DNA of 64,000 nucleotides from Cryomorphaceae bacterium (GCA_905182525.1 CAJJBV010000005.1:62001-126000); one strand, 5' to 3'; positions 29,006-39,350 are shown, counted from the first letter of the stretch. Numbers and translations: made by a program. Notes: generated by a model not told the origin, from the letters alone.

Positions 29006-30034
29006 TTACTTTTTAAACGCCAACATTAAATTGACTTTTTTATGGCTATGAAAAACCCCTTTCTTTCTTCTTAATTTTTTTTGCTCTTCAAGAGGCAATT
29101 TTACCACATTGATACAATTGGGAGAACAACAATTATTATAGGCCACTTTACACTTATTGCATTGAATAAAAAGTAAATTACAATTTAAATTTTGACAATT
29201 AGTATGATCATCACTAACCCCCCCGCATTGATGACAGTTACTAAGAATGTCCTCAGAGATTCGCTCACCAAGCCGATTGTCAAAAACAAAGTTTTTACCC
29301 TTAAAATAATTTTTTAATCCCAGTTCTTTAGTTTCGTTTGTATATTTGACAATCCCACCAGAAAGCTGATGAACATTTTTAAACCCAGAATGTTTTAAAT
29401 AAGCAGATGCTTTTTCACACCTAATTCCACCTGTACAATATAATAATACATTATCTTTTTCATTGCCTTTCAGTAGTTTTTTTACTAAAGGAAGCTCTTC
29501 TTTAAATGTCTCAGTTTCTGGAAGTATGGCCCCATCAAAATGTCCAACTTCGCTTTCGTAATGATTTCTCATATCAACGATGATTGAACCACTCTCCGTT
29601 AATTGATTCCATTCTTTTGCAGACAAATGTTTCCCCGGGTTGGTCACATCATATTCTTTCGCTTCTAGCCCGTCTGCCACAATCTGAGATTTGACTTTTA
29701 CAGTGAGCTTTAAAAAAGATAAATTATTTTTTTCTAACCCCGCCTTAAATGCTAAATCCTTAATATAAGAAACACTATCTACAAAATCTCTGAAGTTTTT
29801 TAAATGATGATCTGGAACAGAAACCTGGGCATTAATGCCCTCTTTAGCAACATAAATCCGACCCAGAACACCAAGGGCCTTCCACCCACTAAACAAATAA
29901 TTTCTCAAAAAACGAGGCTCTGCAATAATAACATATTTGTAAAAAGACAAAACGGTTCTATTGAACAATTCTTTGGAAATTTTTTTTTTTGCAGCAGCCC
30001 GATTTAACTTATTATGTAGCTCGACATTAGACAT
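29006..30034 (-). CDS. trhO: tRNA uridine-34 hydroxylase, rhodanese family
   Basis: 342 residues from the ATG at 30034. A start at 30121 is possible, but it would overlap the divergent DUF4271 gene and remove any promoter space. An N-terminal acylphosphatase-like part (GRIYVAKEGINAQ) precedes a rhodanese domain with active-site Cys in YCTGGIRCEKAS. A Cys-rich C-terminal region with multiple CxxC pairs (CHQCGG, CNKC, CC) follows. TrhO hydroxylates U34 of certain tRNAs in the presence of oxygen. The ileS start lies 3 bp after its stop region, so trhO may lead the trhO - ileS - DksA-like - lspA operon. Confidence 0.92.
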   Translation of the reverse strand: MSNVELHNKLNRAAAKKKISKELFNRTVLSFYKYVIIAEPRFLRNYLFSGWKALGVLGRIYVAKEGINAQVSVPDHHLKNFRDFVDSVSYIKDLAFKAGLEKNNLSFLKLTVKVKSQIVADGLEAKEYDVTNPGKHLSAKEWNQLTESGSIIVDMRNHYESEVGHFDGAILPETETFKEELPLVKKLLKGNEKDNVLLYCTGGIRCEKASAYLKHSGFKNVHQLSGGIVKYTNETKELGLKNYFKGKNFVFDNRLGERISEDILSNCHQCGGVSDDHTNCQNLNCNLLFIQCNKCKVAYNNCCSPNCINVVKLPLEEQKKLRRKKGVFHSHKKVNLMLAFKK

Positions 30035-30115
30035 TCGTTTTCTTTTAAAAGGTAAAAATAGAAAAACATCTTTAAAAGCTTTAAATTTAAGCTCTTTAAT
30101 GAGAGATAAACAATT

Positions 30116-30754
30116 ATGCAATTAATAGAAAGAGTACTTAATGACCATCTTTACTTATTAATTATAATGATAATTACAACTATTATAATTAGTTACTCGA
30201 TTAAAAATAGACCAACACTTTTAAAGAGTATTGTTTTAGCGCACATAAAAAAAACAGACTTTAAGTTTGTTTTAAATAATACTCAAGACAGAATAATAAC
30301 CATTTTATTTTGGACTTCTATTTTACTTCAAGCCCTAGCCTTGTGTTTTGTTTTTGAGGAAAAAAACATTTCTCCAACTATAGTATTAATAGTTTTCACC
30401 ACATTGGTGATTATTAAAAGAGGACTTATCACTATTTCCGGAGTTATTTTTCAAAAAAAAAAACTCTCCGAAACCTACCTTGCGTCTTTTATAATAATGG
30501 CAATACAAATAGGCTGGGCCTCCGCAGCATTTTCTTTATACAGGATAATTTACCACAGTAGCTTTAACACAAATCTTTTTAGCAACATAAGTACAATTTT
30601 TTTTACCGTAATTGTGTTTTATATATTAAGCAGGTTTATAATCTTGTTGAGAACAGCAAAAAAAGAAGAAGTTTCTTTTTTACATATAATTTTTTACCTT
30701 TGCACACTTGAAATATTGCCTTTGGCAATTATTTTAGTTCTTATAAACAGATAA
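30116..30754 (+). CDS. DUF4271-family membrane protein
   Basis: 212 residues with about six hydrophobic segments (starting LYLLIIMIITTIIISYSI) and no signal peptide cleavage site, so an integral inner-membrane protein. Size, membrane layout and position directly before hemD fit the DUF4271 family of Bacteroidota. No function is known to me. First gene of a plus-strand cluster running through hemD, rnpA and the S41 peptidase to the O-antigen-ligase-like gene. Confidence 0.78.
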   Translation: MQLIERVLNDHLYLLIIMIITTIIISYSIKNRPTLLKSIVLAHIKKTDFKFVLNNTQDRIITILFWTSILLQALALCFVFEEKNISPTIVLIVFTTLVIIKRGLITISGVIFQKKKLSETYLASFIIMAIQIGWASAAFSLYRIIYHSSFNTNLFSNISTIFFTVIVFYILSRFIILLRTAKKEEVSFLHIIFYLCTLEILPLAIILVLINR

Positions 30755-30786
30755 AAGTTTAGCATTTAATTTAAATTACAGCTAAA

Positions 30787-31530
30787 ATGAATATTAACTC
30801 CATACTTGTCTCTCAGCCTAAACCGAAAAGCGATAAAAACCCCTTTCATGGGTTGGCCAATAAGTATTCACTAAAAGTTGATTTTAGGTCATTTATACAC
30901 GTTGAGGGGATTGACCCTAAAGATTTCAGACAGCAACGAATAGATATGTCTAGCTATTCTGCTGTAATTTTTACCTCTAGAATGGCAATTGACCACTACT
31001 TTAGAATTGCTAAACAAACTCGATTTACTGTTCCTGATCATATGAAATATTTCTGTGTTTCCGAGGCTGTAGCGTATTATCTTCAAAACTATGTTGTGTA
31101 CCGGAAAAGAAAAATATTTCACGGCAAACAAACCTTCAAAGATCTGATGGAAATAATAGTCAAACACAATACCGAAAGATATTTAGTGCCCTGTTCAGAC
31201 ATTCAGAGAAAAAACATACCAGACCAACTGGAGGAAAACAATATTAAGTTTAAAAACACAACACTTTATAAAACAGTGTGTAGCGACTTGTCCGATCTGG
31301 AAGAGGTTAAATACGACGTTTTAGTCTTTTATAGCCCATCTGGGATTCAGTCGCTTTTGAAAAACTTTCCAAAGTTCAAACAAAACGGAACAAAAATAGC
31401 TGCCTTTGGACAAACAACTGTACAGGCTGCAGAAAAAGCAGGTCTGAGAATAGACATCAAGGCCCCATTACCAGGGGTTCCCTCAATGACTATGGCCATA
31501 GAAAAATACTTAAAAAGCAATCCTAAATAA
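30787..31530 (+). CDS. hemD: Uroporphyrinogen-III synthase
   Basis: 247 residues. HemD proteins are poorly conserved; the recognisable features are the paired Rossmann-like halves, SAVIFTSRMAIDHYF, then YLVPCSDIQRKNIP, and VLVFYSPSGIQSLL with the typical Ser-Pro-Ser-Gly, followed by IAAFGQTTVQAAEKAGL. It closes and inverts ring D of hydroxymethylbilane in heme synthesis. Location between DUF4271 and rnpA supports the call. Confidence 0.9.
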   Translation: MNINSILVSQPKPKSDKNPFHGLANKYSLKVDFRSFIHVEGIDPKDFRQQRIDMSSYSAVIFTSRMAIDHYFRIAKQTRFTVPDHMKYFCVSEAVAYYLQNYVVYRKRKIFHGKQTFKDLMEIIVKHNTERYLVPCSDIQRKNIPDQLEENNIKFKNTTLYKTVCSDLSDLEEVKYDVLVFYSPSGIQSLLKNFPKFKQNGTKIAAFGQTTVQAAEKAGLRIDIKAPLPGVPSMTMAIEKYLKSNPK

Positions 31531-31559
31531 AGGTGTTTTTCCATTACTAGCCTCTAGAG

Positions 31560-31889
31560 ATGCTTAGAAAAAAACAAATACTTTCAAATAAAAAAGATAT
31601 TTCAAAATTATTTTCAAAAGGCTTTAAAAGTTCATGTTTCCCAATAGTTATGTTTTCGATGCCCTTTGAGAAGGATCAAGTTTTATTTTCAGTTTCTAAA
31701 AAGAATATTTCAAAAGCGTCAGAAAGAAACAAAATTAAAAGGCAAATGAAGGCAATATATTTCAATAACTTGGAGTTGTTTTTAAATGAACAACCAAAAG
31801 CAACAGCCCTTACCTATGTTTCCAAAACAAAATCAAGTTTTATTGAAATAAACAAAAGTATGAAAGAACTTTTTAATCTTAAAACATGA
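31560..31889 (+). CDS. rnpA: Ribonuclease P protein component
   Basis: 109 residues, basic. SKKNISKASERNKIKRQMK contains the RNR-type motif that contacts the P RNA. It assists the catalytic RNA in maturing tRNA 5' ends. Here rnpA is not next to rpmH but between hemD and the S41 peptidase, the usual Bacteroidota arrangement. Its stop overlaps the peptidase start by 4 bp. Confidence 0.94.
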   Translation: MLRKKQILSNKKDISKLFSKGFKSSCFPIVMFSMPFEKDQVLFSVSKKNISKASERNKIKRQMKAIYFNNLELFLNEQPKATALTYVSKTKSSFIEINKSMKELFNLKT

Positions 31890-33526
31890 ACTTTAAAAAA
31901 TTTAAAGTACTATTTTTAATTCCTTTAATTTTAGTATTAGCTTCTTCCCAAAAAACAGAAAAAGACTATTTTGAAATCAGTAAAAATCTTAAACTTGTTG
32001 CATCGGTTTATGAAAAAATTAATAACTATTATGTCGATGAGGTAATTCCAGGCAGAGTAATGAAAAAAGGCATAGAAGCAATGCTAAAATCACTTGACCC
32101 GTATACTACATATATTTCAGAATCTCAGATAGAAGACTTTAGATTTACAACTACAGGAGAGTATGGTGGTATTGGAGCCAACATTAAGAAAAGAAAAAAC
32201 AAAGTACTTATTTCAGAACTCTACGAAAATTCTCCTGCACAGAAAAGCGGAATTTTGCCAGGAGATGAAATATTAACCATTGACGGAATTAAAATTAATA
32301 CCAAGAACCTAGAAGAAGCAGGTAATTTATTAAAAGGACCGGCAGAATCAATTATTAATATTGAAATAAATAGAAGAAATAAGACAATCGTTAAAAAAGT
32401 AAAAAGAGAACAAATACAAATTCCGGCAGTTAGCTTTTTTAAAAAAATCAATTCCAATACAGGGTTGATAAAGCTTAACTCTTTTACAAGAACAGCTTCA
32501 ACCGAGTTTCAAGCTGCACTAAAAGAACTACAAAAAAAGGGTATAAAAAATCTAATAATTGATTTAAGATCAAATGGAGGTGGGCTTTTAAATGAAGCTG
32601 TTAAAATTGTAAACTTTTTTGTTCCTAAAGGCCAAGAGGTTGTAAGCACTAAAAGTAGAATAAAAGAAATGAATCGATCTTATATTACTCAAAATACACC
32701 CTTTGCAAATACCCTTTCTTTAATAGTATTAGTAGATGAATACTCAGCATCAGCCAGTGAAATTGTGGCTGGAAGTTTACAAGATCTTGATAAAGCTGTT
32801 ATAGTAGGTAATACAAGCTTTGGAAAAGGTCTTGTTCAACAAACCAAACCTGTAAGTTTTGGCGGGCAAATAAAATTAACAGTAGCAAAATATTATACAC
32901 CATCAGGAAGGTGCATTCAAAAACTAGACTATTCCTCAATACAGGGAAGCTCAAAAAAGATTGAAGACAGCCTGGTTAAAAGTTTTAAAACAAAAAATGG
33001 AAGAAAAGTTTTCGATTCAAGAGGGATTGAACCAGATAAAAAAATTGAGGAAGAATATTTGAGCGTGATTACAGAAACTTTATTGCTTAAAGACATCATA
33101 TTTGAGTTTATCAACGACAATATTGATTTCTATGATCAAGACTCTTTAAGCCCAGAAAGCTTCTGTTTGTCAGATTCAGCCTACAAATCATTTGTCAATT
33201 TCACCTGCAATAAAAAAATTAACTATCAAACAGGATCATCCTTTCAATTAAAAGAATTAAAAAAAATAGCAAAAAAAGAAAAATACTTAAAAGAAAACGA
33301 AAATATTTTTCAAAATCTTGACAGTATTTTTAAAGTAGATATTGGAAAAGACTTAATAAAAAACGAAGAAGAGATAAAATTCTTTTTGGAGAATGAATTA
33401 ATCTCAAGGAAACACTTTCAAAGAGGAAGAATGGAGGCCTCCTTAAAAAAGGATAATTACGTACAAAAAGCTTTAGAATTACTTAACAACAAAGAGGAGT
33501 ACAACAAAATTTTAGGATATAATTAG
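31886..33526 (+). CDS. C-terminal processing peptidase, S41 family (CtpA/Prc-like)
   Basis: 546 residues. An N-terminal hydrophobic segment (VLFLIPLILVLASSQ) directs it to the periplasm. A PDZ domain at about 90-175 (ENSPAQKSGILPGDEI) is followed by the S41 catalytic domain, with Ser291 in SASASEIVAG and the Lys314 base in TSFGKGLVQQ. A C-terminal helical extension of about 130 residues is typical of Bacteroidota members. It should trim C-termini of periplasmic proteins. Translationally coupled to rnpA. Confidence 0.94.
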   Translation: MNFKKFKVLFLIPLILVLASSQKTEKDYFEISKNLKLVASVYEKINNYYVDEVIPGRVMKKGIEAMLKSLDPYTTYISESQIEDFRFTTTGEYGGIGANIKKRKNKVLISELYENSPAQKSGILPGDEILTIDGIKINTKNLEEAGNLLKGPAESIINIEINRRNKTIVKKVKREQIQIPAVSFFKKINSNTGLIKLNSFTRTASTEFQAALKELQKKGIKNLIIDLRSNGGGLLNEAVKIVNFFVPKGQEVVSTKSRIKEMNRSYITQNTPFANTLSLIVLVDEYSASASEIVAGSLQDLDKAVIVGNTSFGKGLVQQTKPVSFGGQIKLTVAKYYTPSGRCIQKLDYSSIQGSSKKIEDSLVKSFKTKNGRKVFDSRGIEPDKKIEEEYLSVITETLLLKDIIFEFINDNIDFYDQDSLSPESFCLSDSAYKSFVNFTCNKKINYQTGSSFQLKELKKIAKKEKYLKENENIFQNLDSIFKVDIGKDLIKNEEEIKFFLENELISRKHFQRGRMEASLKKDNYVQKALELLNNKEEYNKILGYN

Positions 33527-33530
33527 TTTT

Positions 33531-35063
33531 TTGCTTAAAAAAATAACACATAGAAAACTATACGTATTTTTTATTTCTTGCTTGGCTGCAAGCGTTAGTT
33601 TGGGAAAATTTCCAATGAGCCTATCACTTATTGGGTTATTTATTAATTGGGTTTTAGAGTTAGATTTTAAATTAAAGTGGGAGAATATAAAAAACCACAA
33701 ATATTTACCAATTATTTTTTCAGGGGTTTTCTTAATAGAATTATTTTGGCTTCCAATTTCGTGTGATTTAATAACTGGATTAAATGTCCTTAGAATAAAA
33801 TTACCCCTTCTTTTATTACCAATAATTATTGGGACGACCAAGCAAATTTCAAAAAAAGAATATAAAACCATAATTATTACATTTTTTCTTGGAATAATAG
33901 TTAGTACATTTTTAGTGTTTTTAGTAGATCTAGGGTGGTTAAATACAAAAAAAGATTCAGGAACAGTTAGAGATATTTCTATATTTATGTCTCACATAAG
34001 GTATTCAATATTACTATCCTTTGCCGCAATTTTAATTCTATTTTTAGTAATCAACAAGAAAAAAAGCAGAATACTGTTAATGTTATTTTTTACATGGATT
34101 ATTTTCATCGTATTTAAACTTGCAACTATTACAGCAATTTTAGGTCTGTCAACAGCTATAATTACAATGATCGTCATAGAAATTGCAGTACTAAAAAGAA
34201 AGATCAAAAATGGTTATATTATTGGCCTTCTAGGTAGTTTTATTTTATTTGGATTGTATGTAGGTATAACAATTAAAGATTTTTATCACGTAAAGTCAAA
34301 CGAAAGAGCAATACAAACATCTAGTTTAGGCGGGGAAAAGTATTCCCACAAATTTCATGATAACACTACAGAAAATGGTTTTTTCGTATGGGAAAATATT
34401 GCACCAAAAGAATTAAAAAAAGCATGGGAAAAGCGAAGCAAAACCCGATTTGATGGCAAAGACAACATAGGACAACCCCTTAAAAAAACATTATTCAGGT
34501 ATTTAACATCAAAGGGGTTTAAAAAAGACAGAGAGGGCTTATTGAAACTCAAAGAAAGCGAAATAAGACTTATAGAAAACGGCAGAACTACTTGTAAAGA
34601 GTATAGTAATTTACAAATAAGAATTAGATCTTTATTGCATGAGAGTAACGCAGATAAAAAACAGCAAAACCTCAAGAATCAGACAGTAAGCCAAAGACTT
34701 TTTTTTTGGAAAAAGGGATTAGAAATTTTTTTAAAAGCTCCAATTTTCGGCCATGGACCAGGAGGATCCAAAGTTGAGTACAAAGAATATTATAAAACCA
34801 ACGAAACGCCTCTTTTTGCTCACAATCAGTTTTTAACTCAATTAATTAATTTAGGAATATTAGGGTTTATTATTTGGATTACCATAATTTTTTATGTTTT
34901 TACCCAAATTAAAAAGGAATTAATATCGATTTTCATTCCTTATTTAGTTTTAATGTTTTTATCATTTTTATCTGATGACATGCTTGAAGTGCAGGCAGGA
35001 GTTACTATTTTTTCCCTAATTGGTACCATTATGTTATTTAGTGATCTCAACGTTTACAACTGA
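33531..35063 (+). CDS. O-antigen ligase/Wzy-like polytopic membrane protein
   Basis: 510 residues with a TTG start 4 bp after the peptidase stop. About ten hydrophobic segments surround one long soluble loop at about 245-395. In the second half, GHGPGGSKVEY and AHNQFLTQLINLGILGF resemble the Wzy_C motif around the catalytic His of O-antigen ligases. It may ligate or polymerise surface glycans. The 3' end overlaps the convergent rdgB by 10 bp. Ligase versus polymerase cannot be decided. Confidence 0.8.
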   Translation: MLKKITHRKLYVFFISCLAASVSLGKFPMSLSLIGLFINWVLELDFKLKWENIKNHKYLPIIFSGVFLIELFWLPISCDLITGLNVLRIKLPLLLLPIIIGTTKQISKKEYKTIIITFFLGIIVSTFLVFLVDLGWLNTKKDSGTVRDISIFMSHIRYSILLSFAAILILFLVINKKKSRILLMLFFTWIIFIVFKLATITAILGLSTAIITMIVIEIAVLKRKIKNGYIIGLLGSFILFGLYVGITIKDFYHVKSNERAIQTSSLGGEKYSHKFHDNTTENGFFVWENIAPKELKKAWEKRSKTRFDGKDNIGQPLKKTLFRYLTSKGFKKDREGLLKLKESEIRLIENGRTTCKEYSNLQIRIRSLLHESNADKKQQNLKNQTVSQRLFFWKKGLEIFLKAPIFGHGPGGSKVEYKEYYKTNETPLFAHNQFLTQLINLGILGFIIWITIIFYVFTQIKKELISIFIPYLVLMFLSFLSDDMLEVQAGVTIFSLIGTIMLFSDLNVYN

Positions 35064-35631
35064 GAAAAAAAGTTAATTAGTTTTTTTACTGCTAATCCCC
35101 TATGACTTATTTCATTTTTTTTTGTGATTGACATTTCTGCAAACGACTCTTTATAACCTATCGGTTGAAAAATCGGATCGTAGCCAAAACCCTTACCACC
35201 TTTTTTGTCTTTTCGAATTAACCCATGAACCTGCTCCTTCAAAAAAGTAATGTTTTTGATTTAGAATTAGCGCAATTACAGTTTTAAAAGTTGCCTTTCG
35301 ATTTTCAAAACCTTTTAACTCATTTAAGACTTTTAACATGTTTTTTTCTGCGTTGCACTCCTTTCCTGCATATCTTGCAGAATAGACTCCAGGACGCCCG
35401 CCTAAGCGCCTCTATTTCAAGGCCAGTATCGTCAGAAAAACAATCCATACCAGTTTTTTCGTATATATAATTAGCTTTTTGTAGGGCATTTTCTTTTAAA
35501 GTATTTCCCGTTTCAGGAAGTTCTTCCGTGATTTTAATATCTAATAATCCAATAATTTCAAAAGAACTAACGGCAGATCTAATCTCTTTTAATTTATTAT
35601 AGTTTCCTGTTGCAAAAACAATTTTTTTCAT
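35054..35631 (-). CDS. rdgB: dITP/XTP pyrophosphatase RdgB (two frame breaks)
   Basis: RdgB removes non-canonical purine triphosphates. The start is the ATG at 35631, giving [16 protein letters not shown]; then [12 protein letters not shown], after which the frame is lost. Omitting the T at 35403 restores [21 protein letters not shown] second shift near 35234 is needed before [21 protein letters not shown], the substrate-binding C-terminal part. The locus is two bases over a multiple of three, so two inserted bases would leave an intact protein of about 191 residues, the normal size. Either a decayed gene or, more likely, consensus errors, given similar breaks in essential genes nearby. Confidence 0.9.
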
Positions 35632-35743
35632 ATTAATAATTCTAAAATACAATACAAAGATAAAACTAGAGTAACAGTGATTGGTTAATAATTATAATTA
35701 ATATCGTACAAAAATTAGTAAACCTCTATTAATTTTGAGTAAG

Positions 35744-36746
35744 ATGAAAAAAATAGCGGTAATTGAAGGCGGATACAGTCTTGAAAAAGCAGTTTCCTTA
35801 AAAAGTTCAAATACGATTTTTGAGAATTTAGACCGGTCTAAATTTATTCCTACAAAAGTTTTAATTGATAAAAAGGAGTGGGTTGCTTACGACAATGATG
35901 GCAAGTACTTTATCGATAAAAACGATTTTAGCTATACTAAAAACGGTATAAAACACAATTTTGATTTTGCTTTTATCATAATTCATGGCAGCCCTGGGGA
36001 AGATGGCAAACTACAAGGTTATTTTGAGATGATTGGCATTCCCCACAGCACTTCATCCTCTTCTGTTACATCGCTTACTTTCCAAAAATTTCATTGTAAT
36101 CAGTTTTTAAAAAATTTCGGTGTTAACGTTGCTGAAGCGTTATTATTTAGGCTAGAGGACAAAATTGATGAAACAGATATTTTAAATAAAATAGGCTTAC
36201 CCTGCTTTGTTAAGCCTACAAATGCGGGAAGTAGCTATGGAATAACCAAAGTAAAAAGTTTAAAAGAATTAACTCCAGCAATTAAATATGCTTTTTCATA
36301 CGGAAATGAAGTAATTATTGAAGCCAATATTAAAGGTAGAGAAGTTACCAACGGAATCTTACAGAAACAAAGAGGGGCTAAAAACACTTCCAATTACAGA
36401 AATAATTTCCGAAAACGAATACTTTGATTACGAAGCTAAATATAATGGAAAATCCAAAGAAATAACACCTGCAGATTTTAGCAAAGAACATACTCAAAAA
36501 ATTAAATCTTTAACCTCCTTTATTTATAAAACTTTAGGAATGAATGGTCTAGCTAGGATGGATTATATCATTAACGAAAACAACATACCTTTTTTAATAG
36601 AAATAAACTCTGTCCCTGGAATGAGTAAAGAAAGTATAATCCCTCAAATGATAAAAGAGGATAATAAACTGATTAAAGATGTATTGTCAGATATCATCAA
36701 TTTAAAAAAGCAAAAAAGATTGATCATTTTTAAGACCGCTTTTTAA
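35744..36746 (+). CDS. ddl: D-alanine-D-alanine ligase (one frame break)
   Basis: ATP-grasp enzyme joining two D-Ala for peptidoglycan. ATG at 35744 gives KKIAVIEGGYSLEKAVS, an N-terminal loop similar to EHxVS of other Ddl proteins; then HGSPGEDGKLQGYFEM and CFVKPTNAGSSYGI. Around 36362 one extra base shifts the frame: dropping it joins GREVTNGIL to RNKEGLKTLPITEI. The rest holds GLARMDYIIN and FLIEINSVPGMSKESIIPQM, the metal-binding end. The locus is one base over a multiple of three. About 333 residues when corrected. The 3' end overlaps the convergent broken membrane gene by 17 bp. Confidence 0.93.
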
Positions 36747-38055
36747 GCGAATCTAAATATATAGCAGAGAAAAAGAAAGGCATCAAAGGTATTTTGTACC
36801 TTACTAGAGCTCCAAAATTTGTTCCAGCTATTCCTACTCCAAAGGCAAAGAATAAAGAAAAAATACAAACAGTAAATTAAGAAAGGGTCACTTAACACTG
36901 ATTCTTTAAAAATTTAAATGGACCTATTCGGATTAAGCTATAAAGAACAAAAAGTAATAAAACAGTATTTTCAATAGCTGAAAGAACCATAGTTGGACTG
37001 CCAATTTCCCAAGGTAAAGGCCTGAAAAGAGCTGTAAAAGTAGCTAAAGGCGCAGAATTCAACAGTCCGCCAATAGAACCATCTATACGGTCCAGTTTAT
37101 AATTATTTTCCCCATAGCTCAATTCATTTCAGTAAATCATCTTGTGTAATTTGAGCTTTTTCAATAGCCGACTCCAAACTACCGTACCTACCCATAGAAG
37201 AAGAAAAGCTATTAAAAATAAAAAAACCAACAGACAAAAAAACTACTATTAAAAGTGGAAAAACTAATATTTTAATAAGGTTATTTTTTAAACTTCCCAA
37301 GTAGAAGTTGTTAAGCCATAATAAAGCACCAGGGATTAAACAAATTAAGATATATGGCTTACAATTTAATATCATAAAGTATTGAGCACCAAAAAGAAGC
37401 CATTCCAAAACACTTTTTTTCTAGAAATAAAAACATTGTAAAAACTATAGGTGAACCAGCATACTGCCCCAAGCATGAAACTGTCCTTCATAATCCCCCC
37501 CCCCAAAAAATTAAAGACGGCATAAACAATATTATATATGCAAATGCTTTAGCGTTTCCAGGATATAAAATATTAATCAGTCTATAAAATTTCCAAATTC
37601 CAATATAAGAAACCACAGCAGTTAAAAAACTAGTAATCAAAAAACTTTTAGAACCTAAAAGATATAGTGGTGCAGAAAGCCTACAAACTAAAAATGTGTT
37701 TTTATCGTTAAACCAACCCAATATTGGGTAGCCAGTTCCGGAATTAAAAGAGCTAAAAGAATTATAATAACTATTGGTATTAAACAAAACAGCTATTCCT
37801 TTTGAAAAATTTTATAAAAATAAATTAGCAATCGCTTTAGCTCCAAGAAAATAGTAAACTGTGTCTCCCCCACCATAGTAGAACAAGTAAATACTTATAA
37901 AAAAAGATAACTCCAATAATTTTAAACCAAAGTCCCTTTACAAAATACCGATACTCAGGATATTTTTCAATATTATTTGACTTTATCCATCTGGCAAAGC
38001 CAAAAATAAAAATTAGGTATATTGGAACTAATATTAGATCATTAATAGAAATCAT
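36730..38055 (-). pseudogene. Polytopic membrane protein gene broken by at least five frame disruptions
   Basis: Pieces in all three minus-strand frames join into one membrane protein of about 440 residues: the N-terminus from ATG 38055 (NDLILVPIYLIFIFGFA), then YYGGGDTVYYFLGAKAIA, GYPILGWFNDKNTF, SFLITSFLTAVVSYIGIWKF, FMPSLIFWGGGIMKDS, LNCKPYILICLIPGALLW, SYGENNYKLDRIDGS, LFRPLPWEIGSP and the C-terminal FGVGIAGTNFGALVRYKIP ending at 36730. Breaks lie near 37885, at a TAA near 37817, in the C10 run at 37495, at an A/T run near 37415, near 37128 and near 36850. It resembles a conserved Bacteroidota membrane family of unknown function found near glycan genes. Decay and poor consensus are both possible. 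Confidence 0.75.
37495..37504. repeat. C10 homopolymer inside the broken membrane gene
   Basis: Ten consecutive C on the plus strand (ten G in the coding direction) fall exactly where the protein changes frame at FWGGGIMKDS. Nine G would keep the reading frame. Such a tract is a hotspot for both slipped-strand mutation and base-calling errors. Confidence 0.9.
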
Positions 38056-38126
38056 TAAAAGCTTTGTTTTTCAAAGTTCTTTGCTAAAATAGCACATATT
38101 TTTAATATATAATTACTTTTACCAAA

Positions 38127-39350
38127 TTGAAAAAGACATTTCATATACTATACCTTTCATATGACGGACTAACCGATCCGCTAGGCCAGTCCCAAGTATT
38201 GCCCTATATATTAGGAATTAAGCAGAATGAAAAATATAAATTTACTATTATTTCTTTTGAGAAAAAAGATGCCTATAATGCTAACAGCACCAAAATTAAA
38301 GAACTTTTAAGTAAAAACGCAATCAATTGGATTCCAATTAATTATAACAAAAAGCCACCTGTCCTTTCCACACTTTTCGATATTACAAAACTGTATTCAA
38401 CAATTAAAAAAATAAATAGTAAAGAAAAAGTTCATCTACTTCATTGCAGAAGTTACATCACCTCATTAACAGCTTTAAAACAAGCAAAAAAATATAATAT
38501 TCCATTTATTTTTGATATGAGAGGTTTTTATGCTGACGAAAGAGTAGATGGAAAAATCTGGAGTAAAAGCCACTTTATTTATAAGCACATTTATAATTAT
38601 TTTAAAAAGAAAGAAAAAGAATTCTTACAATCTTCACAGCATACAATCTCGTTAACAAAGAATGGAAAAAAAGAGATAGAATCGTGGAATCTTCCAAATC
38701 AATCCCCAATTAGCATAATACCTTGTTGTACAGATGAAAAACTTTTTAAAAAGCAAAATATTGTTGATAAAAGAACTGAATTAGGAATTCATAAAGATGA
38801 TTTTGTTATTTCTTATGTTGGCTCTATTGGAACCTGGTATATGTTAGATGAAATGCTAGATTTTTTCAAGGAATTAACACAAAAGAAAGAAAACACTAAG
38901 CTTCTTTTCATTACAAAAGACAATCCACAACATATATTTAATAAAGCAGACGAATTTGGAATAAAACACGAAGCTATAATTATAAAATCATCTTCTAGAG
39001 AAATGATGCCATCCTATATTGGACTCAGTAATTTTTCAATATTTTTTATATTACCAGTATATTCTAAAAAAGCCTCATCTCCCACAAAAATGGGGGAAAT
39101 TATGAATCTTGGAATTCCAACAATATGTAATTCGGGAGTAGGAGATGTTGATGAAATAATGGAAAAATGTATGCCAGAATTATTAGTTAAGGAGTTTACC
39201 AAAAAGGAATATAATCGTGTTATTGACATAATAATCAATAATTACGAGGTTAACAAAGTTAACATTCAGAATATATCCAATGAATACTATTCATTAGAAA
39301 AAGGAGTTGAGAAATATAAAGCTATTTATAAAAACATCCTTGAAGAATAA
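38127..39350 (+). CDS. Glycosyltransferase, GT4-like (GT-B fold)
   Basis: 407 residues with a TTG start. The N-terminal part LYLSYDGLTDPLGQSQVLPY is typical of bacterial group 1 glycosyltransferases; HCRSYITSLTAL and FDMRGFYADERVDG follow. In the C-terminal domain, SYVGSIGTWYMLDEML and SSPTKMGEIMNLGIPTICN match the donor-nucleotide binding region (the acidic residue of the E(x7)E element). No membrane helix, so it acts at the cytoplasmic face of the membrane. It probably adds a sugar to a surface polysaccharide, in line with the neighbouring Wzy-like and nucleotidyltransferase genes. The sugar is unknown. Confidence 0.87.
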   Translation: MKKTFHILYLSYDGLTDPLGQSQVLPYILGIKQNEKYKFTIISFEKKDAYNANSTKIKELLSKNAINWIPINYNKKPPVLSTLFDITKLYSTIKKINSKEKVHLLHCRSYITSLTALKQAKKYNIPFIFDMRGFYADERVDGKIWSKSHFIYKHIYNYFKKKEKEFLQSSQHTISLTKNGKKEIESWNLPNQSPISIIPCCTDEKLFKKQNIVDKRTELGIHKDDFVISYVGSIGTWYMLDEMLDFFKELTQKKENTKLLFITKDNPQHIFNKADEFGIKHEAIIIKSSSREMMPSYIGLSNFSIFFILPVYSKKASSPTKMGEIMNLGIPTICNSGVGDVDEIMEKCMPELLVKEFTKKEYNRVIDIIINNYEVNKVNIQNISNEYYSLEKGVEKYKAIYKNILEE

